Assembly (NCBI GenBank): GCA_029964075.1
Contig: CM057141.1
Coordinates: forward strand, 10,354,001-10,418,000
Direction: 5' to 3'
From: Patiria pectinifera
Taxonomy: Eukaryota; Echinodermata; Asteroidea; Valvatida; Asterinidae
DNA length: 64,000 nt
A program made the translations under genes and the position numbers. This document shows, piece by piece, positions 22,842-33,544 of the stretch (positions are counted from its first letter, which is position 1; the number at the start of each line of letters is the position of its first letter). Under the pieces are notes generated by a model, which saw only the letters and a list, made by a program, of their open reading frames with translations, made no database searches and had not been told where the DNA came from.

Positions 22842-23776
22842 TAGCTGGAGTTACCCAGCTCTGAGTTTTATCATTGGGTTGTCATCTAGAGCTGGAGCTC
22901 ATTTTTCTCGAAAACGATAGTATAGGCAAAAAAAATTTGGAAAATGTTGAATTTTGTCCCCGTTACACACTAATTGCAACTGCAACTCACCCCAAACTTG
23001 CCTGGAATAACCATTACACAGGTCCTTGAAGTAAAAAACGATCCACGATGAAGATTCAGCCTACAATTGCAGTGAAAACAGGAAAAATAACCGCTAACCT
23101 GACAACCTTGCGAGCATGTCCACGAACGCCAATGGTTTGTGCACACAAAAAAATTTGTGTACGATTGAATGGCGGTCGGTTACCGGTACCAGGCTGTCAA
23201 CTAGTCGTTTTGCCGGCTGGCGATTGGCTGTTGGCGCATGGCGTCAGCGAGCGTAACACCCGATGACTGTTTCATGCACTATCGGTTGCGGTTCCAGTAC
23301 CGCAGCTGTGATGCGAGTGGTAAACTTAATATGAGTACATGAAACAGTCATCGGGTGTTACGCTTCCGCGCGACGTCATGCGCCAACAGCCAATCGCCAG
23401 CCGGCAAAAACGACTAGTTGACAGCCTGGTACCGGTAACCGACCGCCATTCAATCGTACACAAATTTTTTTGTGTGCACAAACCATTGGCGTTCGTGGAC
23501 ATGCTCGCAAGGTTGTCAGGTTAGCGGTTATTTTTCCTGTTTTCACTGCAATTGTAGGCTGAATCTTCATCGTGGATCGTTTTTTACTTCAAGGACCTGT
23601 GTAATGGTTATTCCAGGCAAGTTTGGGGTGAGTTGCAGTTGCAATTAGTGTGTAACGGGGACAAAATTCAACATTTTCCAAATTTTTTTTGCCTATACTA
23701 TCGTTTTCGAGAAAAATGAGCTCCAGCTCTAGATGACAACCCAATGATAAAACTCAGAGCTGGGTAACTCCAGCTA
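22842..23776. mobile_element. Mutator-like foldback element 1 with 8-bp target duplication
   Basis: GTTAGACC at 22834-22841 repeats at 23777-23784. The left arm 22842-23276 and right arm 23338-23776 are almost identical reverse complements (~435 bp) around a 61-base spacer. The termini are TAGCTGGAGTTACCCAGC and its reverse. Arms this similar mean a young insertion or recent arm conversion. The open frames in the arms (for example 23048 on + and 23570 on -) are mirror copies of each other and are not genes. Long terminal repeats and 8-9 bp duplications suggest Mutator-like; no transposase was found. Confidence 0.85.
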
Positions 23777-23958
23777 GTTAGACCCGTGAACGTGGCGTTG
23801 TATCGTGTATGTTCAGTGGAATCTGTTCCGTATGCTAATTGTACCCGGTACCATCTTCACATGTATTTCTGAGCAACATAACAATCTATTATTAACTCAC
23901 TCCTAACGTCAGACATGAAAACACAGATTCACCCATACTGTGTCCACGTTTCACTTAC

Positions 23959-24110
23959 CAACAATGAACAAATTATCCTGACTAAAGTTTGTCTCTAGTC
24001 TGAGACTGAGTCATCATCAAAACAGAAAACGCCACGCACAGAAAAGATTAATACCGCCCTCTTGTGATAAAAACTCTTGTGATAAAACGTGTCGCTGCGA
24101 TCGAACGACG
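23959..24110 (-). other. Possible untranslated first exon of SYS1
   Basis: A good donor on the minus strand (TTG|GTAAGT) ends this segment at 23959. A matching acceptor before the SYS1 start could be the CAACAG about 40 bases upstream of the ATG. The upstream limit is arbitrary. If right, the Mutator-like foldback at 22842-23776 lies in SYS1 intron 1. Confidence 0.3.
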
Positions 24111-24400
24111 AATGCACCCCTGTAGGAAAATAGACACCAGTGCTAAATGCCCATACTTCAAAATTCTTTTAAAAATACCCAGAAATCTCACAGCTATTTA
24201 AGCTACACATAGAAATGGTGATTTTGCAAAAATATTTGGAACATTGCAAAACATTGCGGTTTGGGCTCATGCCATATTTTCAATGGGGAGCGCCAATAAA
24301 ATCCTAAAATCATTCACACTATATTAACTAATGCACCCTTGTCACGGCTATTTCTTCTTTAGGGGGAGACCGTTCGCATGTACATCACCATACTATGAAT

Positions 24401-24904
24401 CCCGGGAAGGGACAGGGTGGAATTTTTTTTTTTGGAGTTTGCTAATTCGTTCGCACGAATTACTATTTCGTTCCCACGAATTCCTATTTCGTTCCCACGA
24501 ATTCCTATTTCGTTCGCACGAATTGCTATGTCGTTCGCACGAATTCCTAATTCGTTCGCACGAATTACTAATTCGTGCGAACGAATTAGCAATTCGTGGG
24601 AACGAATTAGTAATTCGTGCGCACGAATTAGTAATTCGTGCATGGAACGAATTAGGCCTAGTAATTCGTGCGAACAAATTACTAATTCGTGCGAACGAAT
24701 TACTGGAGTTTGTTAATTCGTTCCCACGAATTTCGTTCGCACGAATTAGTAATTCGTTCGCACGAATTAGTAATTCGTTCAATTCGTGCGAACGAATTAG
24801 TAATTCGTTCCCACGAATTAGTAATTCGTGCGAACGAATTAGTCATTCGTGCGAACGAATTAGCAAACTCCAAAAAAAAAAATTCCACCCTGTCCCTTCC
24901 CGGG
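24401..24904. mobile_element. 504-bp foldback made of ~19 self-complementary 21-bp units
   Basis: The outer arms read CCCGGGAAGGGACAGGGTGG, a T11 run, then GGAGTTTGCTAATTCG. They are mirrored exactly at the right end, including the A11 run and TTCCCGGG, with weaker symmetry from about 24394 to 24911. Between them lie 21-bp units of the form TTCGTNNNNACGAATTANTAA in both orientations. Each unit has ATTCGT/ACGAAT arms around a 4-base core (TCGC, GCGA, TCCC, GGGA or GCGC). Because 21 is a multiple of three, several frames stay open by accident, producing false repeat proteins of up to 199 codons. Confidence 0.88.
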
Positions 24905-24929
24905 CTTCATACAATCCGTCTTTTTGCTA

Positions 24930-26410
24930 ATGCAATTTTTTTTCTTCGGAATTTATATTTTTTTTGGGGGCTAGACACAATTTTTTGGGGGCTACAGCCC
25001 CCAGCCCCTCCCCACCCCGTAGAACCGCGCCTGTCCAAAGGGGGTGGGGGTGGGGGTGGGGGTGAAAAAGGCAAGTTGTGGCGCCTACGCTGAAGGCCAA
25101 AGAGGGTGGTGATGAAAAGTAATCATTGTGAGCGCGTGGCGTGGGGTCCGGGGCCCGCTTAAGGGCCCCGAAAAATGTTGGATTCTAGATGTTCTGTGGT
25201 GCGATCTCAGGCAATATCTGACCACTTTAACCAGTTTTTTTTGGCAAAAGATCATCATTAAAACATCGAGCTTGGAGTAATTGAATCAGCTATCATGAGA
25301 ACTCTAAAATCAAACTGTAGTAGGCTACAGGATTTATTCGGGGATGAGAAAGAGGGTGGGACAAACGATACGATACCCCAACTTTAAGAAATTTGCAATA
25401 AGGGCATGTCCCCCCCCCCCCGATTGACGCCCATTCCGAAGGCTTATCCGCCATGCGTCCTGCATGCTATGGGGTCTGGGTGCAGTTTTCATGTAATGTA
25501 CAACATATTAGCATAGGTTTCGTCGCCGCGCGCTGTCTTGTCACAGTTCTTGATCCCGTTGTTTTTTAATTTTAGTAACTGACTAAAAGTATGACAGACC
25601 CCCAATAATAATTGTTGTCTTGTATGCAACTAATCCTAGCAGGCTATGGTCTGACGTGAACTGTCGTACTAATTGTGTCTCTCCCTTCCCTTTCTTCACT
25701 TTTTGGGTCTCACTCCCGCTCTACATCTTGCTTTTATTTTTTTAAGGAAAAAAGGCGCCCCAACGCCCCACGCCCCCAGATCCGCCCCTACCAGCGAACA
25801 TCTTGTTGCCTGCTTTGGAAATGTCTGGACTTTGTTAATTGCGAATTAAATTTTTCTTTTGCCTTATATGTTTTTGTATTCCTTTGTTTTTGCCTGATTT
25901 TACTCCGTATACAGTAAAAAAGGTTTTTTCTTTGTATTTAATTTGGTCAAGAACGTGTTTTATATATACGGCATGGGGTCCGGGGCCCGCTTAAGGGCCT
26001 CGGGAAATTGTTGATCCTACATGCTCTGTGCTCTGAAGTGATTCCTGGCCCTTTCCCCCTGAATTATTTAAGCAATTATTTTAGACTTTTTTGAGAGGAA
26101 TTGGCATAACATGACTTTCGGACAACCAAATACACATACATGTACTCGCATTTCGTACTCGTATTCGTAATTAGCGTCGGGTTTTGGTAAAACGTCTATT
26201 TTTGTATTACATTTTTTTTTTTACAGCGGGGGCATGGCCTTGGCTCCCCCTTGGCTACGCCTATGCATTCGACAAAGAATCATCATTATCGTAGGAGAAA
26301 TCAAATCACATTAATTATCACATTAAAATGTTGACCCTTGACGCACTTTGGTTTCCGCACCTTGCATTGGCGCGGCCAACCAGTCCCCCCCCCCCCCCCA
26401 AAAAAAAAAT
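24930..26410. other. Cluster of MITE debris with GGGGC/CCCCG termini
   Basis: Fragments include GGGGGCTACAGCCCCCAG at 24986, GGTCCGGGGCCCGCTTAAGG at 25147 and again at 25979, CCAGATCCGCCCCTACC at 25779 and CCCCCTTGGCTACGCCTATG at 26247. These resemble ends of hAT-like or other MITEs. No complete element could be bounded and no gene is visible. Confidence 0.4.
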
Positions 26411-26689
26411 TAGAGGATAACAGAGACGCATAGCCACATACCCCAAACATAGGCAAAAATTTCGTCGAGAACAAAAATCAAATTCCGATTGAAGACCACG
26501 GGTAGTAAATCATTACAGCTTTATGGCGTTGCAGACGCCAAAAACAGAAAACAAGTAGTTTTGTCTTGGCGATATTCAAAAATGGCTCAAATTTAGGGCA
26601 AGAGGAGGAAGGCATTTTTGTTAGAAGAAGTTGGTAATCGAGCTATTTTCACCTTATGGGGGTGCTGAATCCGAAAATGATGAATACCA

Positions 26690-26940
26690 AGCTGGATCAT
26701 AGAGAAATATACCTAAGTTGCATAAATATTTAATACCCGTCGTTTAATATATTTGTTCCCATTATTTGTTGAACTATTGATGAACTTCAAATTCACCATG
26801 TTGCTTACTGGTACAGTCACCCTATTAAAACCTTATGGAAAAGCATGTGAACAATGATAACATCTTAAACTTTTCAAACAATAATATAATAACAAAATAT
26901 ACCCAACATGGGAACAAATATATTACATGACAGCAGAACT
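26690..26940. mobile_element. Short deletion derivative of the 4712-5999 foldback family
   Basis: TTGATGAACTTCAAATTCACC, CCCTATTAAAACCTTATG, CATGTGAACAATGATAACAT and GGGAACAAATATATTACAT match the 1.3-kb foldback, but the central ~900 bp is missing. Confidence 0.7.
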
Positions 26941-26944
26941 CGAT

Positions 26945-27000
26945 CATTCCTAATATTTTTGCCTAACAATAAAAAAAAACCTTCCCATTAACGCGGTGAC
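26945..27000 (+). repeat. Conserved ~85-bp module, partial copy
   Basis: TTTTTGCCTAACAATAAAAA and CTTCCCATTAACGCGGTG match 12997-13047. Only the 3' half is present. Confidence 0.6.
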
Positions 27001-27648
27001 GGTCCTCCAACAGGTTTATTTATGGTGCAAATCGAGGATTTTTTTCAACATCGATCTTTTGTTTAGACTCCTTAAATTTGTTTGCAACAGCTCTCATTGG
27101 TTTTGTACACGTTTTCTAATCAAGGTCGGCCTCGATTTGATTTGTCCTCTACTATGATCCATGCCGCGCCACCAACTTAACGAGCCAGCTCCTGCTAAAA
27201 AATACTTGGTGCGCCCTCTACTGACAGGAAAGTGTATGATCGATCACGTACGCCATTTCCATACGAACACCGCGATTTTACCGGCAAGTATGTTCTGTTA
27301 ATACGTCTGTTATTCGGTAGATTGTAGTTTGTATCGTACTTAAAACAAGGGATTTCAATAATTTTGAGAATACTTAACAAGTTTGTGCTATAAGTGGGCG
27401 TATATATTTGTTCGTGACACATTTTTCTCAAGTTTAATTTGATACATTTTGGATAGTTGCATGCCATGGCATGCCGGCCGTGCGTTAGCCCCACTTGTGT
27501 GGCCTCCGTATTGCTGCGCTGTACGATAGACCACACGTCTGGTTTCCCAACCTACGCATATGGACTCCAGAAAGATGTCTAAATTTCCCGAAAAATTTGA
27601 AGAAAGATTACCTAATCTAGTACTAGGAGGGCAAAAGATGAGAAATCA

Positions 27649-28589
27649 TAGCTGGAGTTACCTAGCCCCATTAAATGTGGCCTAGGCTATTTACTGGACA
27701 TGCTGGACTGCCTCCGTAAACATAGGCCACACATCCACATGTACAAAAACGTGTCGACTTTGCCAAATTTTGATTTTCACATTTAGGCTTACTTTGTAGG
27801 TTTTTTTTGCTTTAGAAGCATTCTCACCCCCTATATAGGCTAATCCGAAAGTGCTGCCTTTTTTAGATGTCTAATTTTTGTGAAATTTCATGTTAAAATT
27901 TTGATACGCAAACGTGTGAAAATTTTTCTGGAAATTTCACGAAAAATGGACGTCTGAAAAAGGCAGCACTTTCTGATTAGCCTATATAGAGGGTGAGAAT
28001 GCTTCTAAAGCAAAAAAAACCTACAAAGTAAGCCTAAATGTGAAAATCAAAATTTGGCAAAGTCGACACGTTTTTGTACATGTGGATGTGTGGCCTATGT
28101 TTACGGAGGCAGTCCAGTAAATAGGCCACATTTATGGGGCTAGAGTTACCCAGCCCTGAGTTTTATCATTGGGTTGTCATCTAGGGCTGGAGCTAGTTTT
28201 TCACGTAACCGAGCAGCGTAGGCAGGTCCCAAAAAAAATTGCGAAAATTTTTGGAAAATGTTCAATTTTGTCCCCGTTACTCACTAATTGCAACTGTAAC
28301 CTCAAATGACTTTTTGTGCACAAACCAATTGCGGTCCTGGCCATGCCTGCAAGGTTGTCAGGTTAGCGGTTATTCCTCCTTTTTTCACTGCAATTGTAGG
28401 CTGAATCTTCATCGTGGATCGTTTTTTTACTTCAAGGACCTGTGTAATGGTTATTCCAGGCAAGTTTGGGGTGAGTTGCAGTTGCAATTTTTTTGGAGAC
28501 CTGCCTACGCTGCTCGGTTACGTGAAAAACTAGCTCCAGCCCTAGATGACAACCCCATGATAAAACTCAGGGCTGGGTAACTCCAGCTA
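27649..28589. mobile_element. Mutator-like foldback element 2, composite, 9-bp target duplication
   Basis: GAGAAATCA at 27640-27648 repeats at 28590-28598. The ends are TAGCTGGAGTTACC and its reverse, as in element 1. The inside is two foldbacks in a row: 27649-28138 (arms of ~240 bp with GACTGCCTCCGTAAACATAG) and 28139-28589 (arms ~88 bp, core shared with element 1, including CAATTGTAGGCTGAATCTTC). An internal terminus GCTAGAGTTACCCAGCC at ~28140 serves both halves. Confidence 0.82.
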
Positions 28590-28983
28590 GAGAAATCATA
28601 GAATACAACTAGCTGGAGAGTGGAGTTACCGCGAGGGCTCTATTCGACGAGAGTGGACGCGTTTTTATAACCTCTGACCCCCTTGATCTTTATCCCTTTT
28701 TATCCATGTTTTTACTCGCACATCCTCGTTTATTTTATCTACAATCGTGAACTTTTTTCCGTTGTGAAACTGTGGAGCACGTTTTTGATGTCATCATGCC
28801 ACCCCTAAACAAGCCACCAATCCCACCCACAGTATCTACGTGTTTGCAAAACATCAGAACTATGGTAGGACTGTTCCTTTTTCTTATCCCTGTACCAAAC
28901 TGTATTATGCTGTAAGACCAAGACTGCAAACTGTATATTTCATCTCGTATGCCTGTACAATCCGACCAAGTTTTGGACGGGGC

Positions 28984-29230
28984 ATGAAGTGTGGCGTATA
29001 CCCGCAACAACTACCGAAAGGACTACCGGTATGTGCTACTGTTTTATTAGTTAACATGCTTAGTGGGGACATTGAACTTAATCCAGGCCCAACAAGGCGT
29101 GGCCGTAAACCAAAAGACCCATGTGTTATGTGTACCTTCTCTGTCAAGAACAATGACAAAGCCATGCAGTGTAATGGGTGTGACATGTGGGCACATATGA
29201 TATAGGTTGTACTGAGGTCTCAAATAGATC
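28984..29230 (+). pseudogene. Start of a non-LTR retrotransposon ORF: 2A-like leader plus PHD-type zinc finger, frameshifted
   Basis: From the ATG at 28984 a 36-residue leader with a hydrophobic stretch (VCATVLLVNML) ends in the 2A-like motif GDIELNPGP (29065-29091). It is followed by a basic patch (RRGRKPK) and a Cys-rich PHD-like finger (CVMC...CNGCDMWAH). 2A peptides make the ribosome skip between G and P, and have been reported at the start of CR1/L2-type retrotransposon proteins in sea urchin and other invertebrates. The frame stops at about 29205, and an insertion of about 5 bases near 29199 moves the continuing finger to another frame. Reverse transcriptase, if any, is lost in the gap at 29231-29730. 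Confidence 0.75.
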
Positions 29231-29730
29231 NNNNNNNNNNNNNNNNNNNNNNNNNNNNNNNNNNNNNNNNNNNNNNNNNNNNNNNNNNNNNNNNNNNNNN
29301 NNNNNNNNNNNNNNNNNNNNNNNNNNNNNNNNNNNNNNNNNNNNNNNNNNNNNNNNNNNNNNNNNNNNNNNNNNNNNNNNNNNNNNNNNNNNNNNNNNNN
29401 NNNNNNNNNNNNNNNNNNNNNNNNNNNNNNNNNNNNNNNNNNNNNNNNNNNNNNNNNNNNNNNNNNNNNNNNNNNNNNNNNNNNNNNNNNNNNNNNNNNN
29501 NNNNNNNNNNNNNNNNNNNNNNNNNNNNNNNNNNNNNNNNNNNNNNNNNNNNNNNNNNNNNNNNNNNNNNNNNNNNNNNNNNNNNNNNNNNNNNNNNNNN
29601 NNNNNNNNNNNNNNNNNNNNNNNNNNNNNNNNNNNNNNNNNNNNNNNNNNNNNNNNNNNNNNNNNNNNNNNNNNNNNNNNNNNNNNNNNNNNNNNNNNNN
29701 NNNNNNNNNNNNNNNNNNNNNNNNNNNNNN
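29231..29730. other. Assembly gap (500 N)
   Basis: Exactly 500 Ns, so it is probably a placeholder of unknown true length. It falls between a retrotransposon ORF and a large inverted repeat, both typical causes of assembly breaks. Confidence 0.98.
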
Positions 29731-32700
29731 CTCTCTTATAAGTTTGTAACGAGTAGGTAAACTGAAGTTTCATGATCAGGAATGTATTTATAGAGCTTTT
29801 TGAAATTTCACTGACTGTGAAATTTGAAGTAAAACTTTTGTTCTAGGCACTAGAGACGAAAAAGTGCACCACGTTAGGGCTGCGCCACGCTAGGGCATCT
29901 GGACTTGAAATCAAGTCGTTAATTGGCTCGGTTTAGTTCGCCTGCGCCGCCGTGTACTGCACTGTCCGCGGGCATTTACTACTACCGCATACCGGGTTAC
30001 ATGAAGCGCGGTATAATAACATGCGGGATTGGACGACTGAGGAGAAACCCAATTTGAGAAAACATTGAAGTTGTTCAATGAAACAGGATGTGAACTCAGA
30101 TAAAAAAAATGTCGCACATAAAATGTGAATGATCCCTAAATTACCCTTGTACCAGTGTCTGCCCACACACACACCCACACAAAAAGAAAGTATTATGAAG
30201 TTCCTGGAAACATTGCTGGAAGAGTATCACAAGCTGGTACAAAAAAAAGCTTAACAAAAGATGTTTTGAAATGTTCACTTGGGATTTTCTGAGATGCCGT
30301 CAGGTGCACCACGACGCATCATGTATGGACTTCGTGCACACATATGTTACTTCGTGGTGCGGCCTACGATGTGATTGACTCTTTGATTATAAGTCTTTCT
30401 CTGTAAAATGCACCCAGGTGGGTCAGCACAAGTGACTTTTTTCTCTAGGGAAATGTTGGCACTAGAAGTTCACTGTCTGGGTATAATGTTTTAAAACACC
30501 AGACATGACAGACAGTCTATGTGGGGGTGGGTGGATAACATTTCCAAAAACTGCTTAGGCCAAAAAAAGGAAAACAAAATACTTCTGCTTCTGATTACAT
30601 GGCATTTGAAAATAGAGTAGTCCTGTAGGTACATGTAGGGGAAAAAATCTTTTGGCAATTTTGTGTGTGTATGATATTATGGAGGTGTCTGCGTGTAGTC
30701 ATGGGTAACAGGTAATAATTGATGATTTGGGTTTTTTCCCCTCATTTTTTCAAAAAAAAAAATTAGGGTAGGGGCTATCAAAATAGGGTAGGTAGGGTAA
30801 CCGGAAGCAGAACTATTATTTTGGGGGGGCCTTAGGCCTATTTCAAATTATATTCCAAGCATTAAGTCCCCTGACAAATACTTTAAACACGTCTGAACCA
30901 CAAAGACTTTCTTAAATTGATAAGGGTTTTGTTTGTAACAACCTAGAAATCTGCTTTCCAGCTTTACACATATGCTGAGGCCCTTCCTATAATCCCAGGT
31001 TGACTCAAAGAGCTGTTTCTAATTACTTTACATTGTCTTAATCATTATCCCAAATTTAATTCAAGCTTAAACATTTTTACATTGGATAGGCTAATTGGTC
31101 AAGAAATTGGTCAAGATGTCTGCGTTACTAAGCAGGAAGACATGGAGTTCCACTCAAATAAATTTCATAAAGCTCTATATTTAAATACATTCCTGATCAT
31201 GAAACTTGAGTTTACCTACCCGTTACAAACTGATAAGAGAGAAATTTTACTTTGATGTGATTTTCCGATTTCATTTTGAAGACCTCTGCTGGTAATGCAC
31301 AGAGTCCATTGCTTGAAGTTTTGCCTCTCTAGAGCTTGACATGACAGAGACAATTAAGCCAAAATATATAACTGTTGGACCTCCATTCTAGGAATCATAC
31401 TTCCAAATCATCCCATGGGACTTCATAATATTTTCTCTTTGTGTGTGGGTGGGTATGTGTGTGTGCGGGAGACACTGGTACCAGGGTAATTTAGGGATCA
31501 TTCACATTTTATGTGAGACATTTTTTTTTATCCGAGTTCACATCCTGTTCCACTGAACAACTTCAATGTTTTATCAAATTGGGTTTCTCCTCAGTCCTCA
31601 CAAATCAAAACCATGACAGGTCTCAAATAATGATTGATGTCACTGCATTTTCTGAGTCTCAAACTGCCTGACATAATTCTGCAAGAAATTGGTCAAGATG
31701 TCTGCGTTACTAAGCAGGAAGACAATGGAGTTCCACTCAAATAAACTTTTTTTCCTCATAGGCTCTAGCTGAGAAGGCAATGCACATACAGTTCGGTGCC
31801 GTGCAAAACTCAATAGGCCTACATCAAATATTGACATTTTCATAACACACAAATTCATCTCAAGTCTATGAAGCAATGGAGTCTGGCATTACCAGCAGAG
31901 GGCGCTTTCTGACCACTTTTTACAAAATATCATAAACAAAAAAAATTGCCAAAAAAAGTTTTCCCTACCAACAATCGGAAGCACTGAGTATTTTTCGTTT
32001 TTGTTTTTGCCTAAACAGTTTTTGGAAATGTTATCATCAACCCACCCCCACATTGTCTGTCATGTCTGGTGTTTTAAAACATTATGTCCCAGATAGAATG
32101 AACTTCTAGTGCCGACATTTTCCCAGAAAAAGTCACTTGTGCTGACCCACGTGGGTGCACTTCACAGAGAACTTGAGACCCAATCAGAGAATGTTTACTT
32201 TGATGTGATTTTCTGATTTCATTTTGAAGACCTCTGCTGGTAATGCACAGAGTCCAGTGCTTGAAGTTTTGCCTCTCTAGAGCTTGACATGACAGAGACA
32301 ATTAAGCCAAAATATATAACTGTTGGACCTCCATTCTAGGAATCATACTTCCAAATCATCCCATGGGACTTCATAATATTTTCACTTTGTGTGTGGGTGT
32401 GTGTGGCTGGGTGGGTGCGTGTGTGCGGCAGACATTGGTACAAGGGTAATTTAGGGATCATTCACATTTTATGTGAGACATTTTTTTTTATCCGAGTTCA
32501 CATCCTGTTTCATTGAACAACTTCAATGTTTTCTCAAATTGGGTTTCTCCTCAGTCGTCACAAATCAAAACCATGACAGGTCTCAAATAATGATTGATGT
32601 CACTGCATTTTCTGAGTCTCAAACTGCCTGACATAATTCTGCAAGAAATTGGTCCAGATGTCTGCGTTACTAAGCAGGAAGACAATGGAGTTCCACTCAA

Positions 32701-33310
32701 ATAAACCTTTTTTCCTCATAGGCTCTGAGAAGGCAATGCACATACAGTACGGTGCCATGCAAAACTCAATAGGCCTACATCAAATATTGACATTTTCATA
32801 ACACACAAATTCATCTCAAGTCTATGAAGCAATGGACTCTGGCATTACCAGCAGAGGGCGCTTTCTGACCACTTTTTACAAAATATCATAAACAAAAAAA
32901 ATTGCCAAAAAAAGTTTTCCCTACCTACAGAACTACCCTATTTTCAAATGCCATGTAATCGGAAGCACTAAGTATTTTTTTATTTTTTTTTGGCCTAAAC
33001 AGTTTTTGGAAATGTTATCAACCCACCCCCACATAGTCTGTCTGTCATGTCTGGTGTTTTAAAACATTATGTCCCAGATAGAATGAACTTCTAGTGCCAA
33101 CATTTTCCCAGAAAAAGTCACTTTTGCTGACCCACGTGGGTGCACTTCACAGAGAACTTGAGACTCAATCAAAAGACTCAATCACGAAGTAACATATGTG
33201 TGCACAAAGTCCATACATGATGCGTCCTGGTGCACCTGAGGGCATTTCTGGCATTTTTGGGTACCAGCTTGTGATACTCTTCCTGCAATGTTTCCATGAA
33301 CTACTGGACC
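29731..33310. repeat. Large inverted and tandem duplication next to the gap
   Basis: Two ~950-bp direct copies lie at about 31240-32190 and 32190-33140 (GATTTCATTTTGAAGACCTC at 31265 and 32215; CAGAGGGCGCTTTCTGACCA twice). On the other strand, 29731-29790 matches about 31185-31245, 30040-30195 matches 31420-31600 and 32370-32550, and 30195-30690 matches about 32900-33310. No coding frame was found. It may be a nested large transposon or a foldback whose centre the assembly mishandled. Confidence 0.75.
30583..30812 (-). mobile_element. Small MITE, copy 1 (family of 59508-59711)
   Basis: The ends are ACTTCTGCTTC and, reversed, GTTCTGCTTCCGGTTACC. It contains TTACATGGCATTTGAAAATA at one end and GGTAGGTAGGGTAACC at the other, the same pairing as at 59508-59711 in the opposite direction. 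Confidence 0.55.
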
Positions 33311-33544
33311 TCTTTTTAAGAAGCCTGGGCCCTTTTGCATTCCTGAATTTTGGAGGGGAAAACCCCTAAAAACCTAATTCAGGGAAGCATTGCACGGTAC
33401 TTCATATAAATAATACATAATTGTATTATTGGAAAGAAAACGTAATATTGTAATTAAAGTGGGAGGAATTTACCTCTCATGTTTCCCTCGTAAGTTCTTA
33501 AACTGAAAATAATAGCAAATCACGTGTCCCCCGTAAGTTCTTAA

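Noticed and set aside
23048..23570. Two nearly identical small proteins on opposite strands (MKIQPTIAVK...)
   Set aside because: They are mirror copies in the arms of the Mutator-like foldback. A third fragment at 28302-28487 is also in an arm, and no domain is present.
24445..24870. CRISPR-like array
   Set aside because: Units are contiguous, in mixed orientation and without unique spacers, and the genome is animal.
24331..25093. Overlapping open frames on both strands encoding repeats such as RSHELL, IRANEL and SFARIS
   Set aside because: They come from the 21-bp unit length being divisible by three. At least six frames are open at once and the region is an inverted array, so these are not proteins.
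29144..29773. Long frames of X residues on both strands
   Set aside because: They are produced by the 500-N gap.
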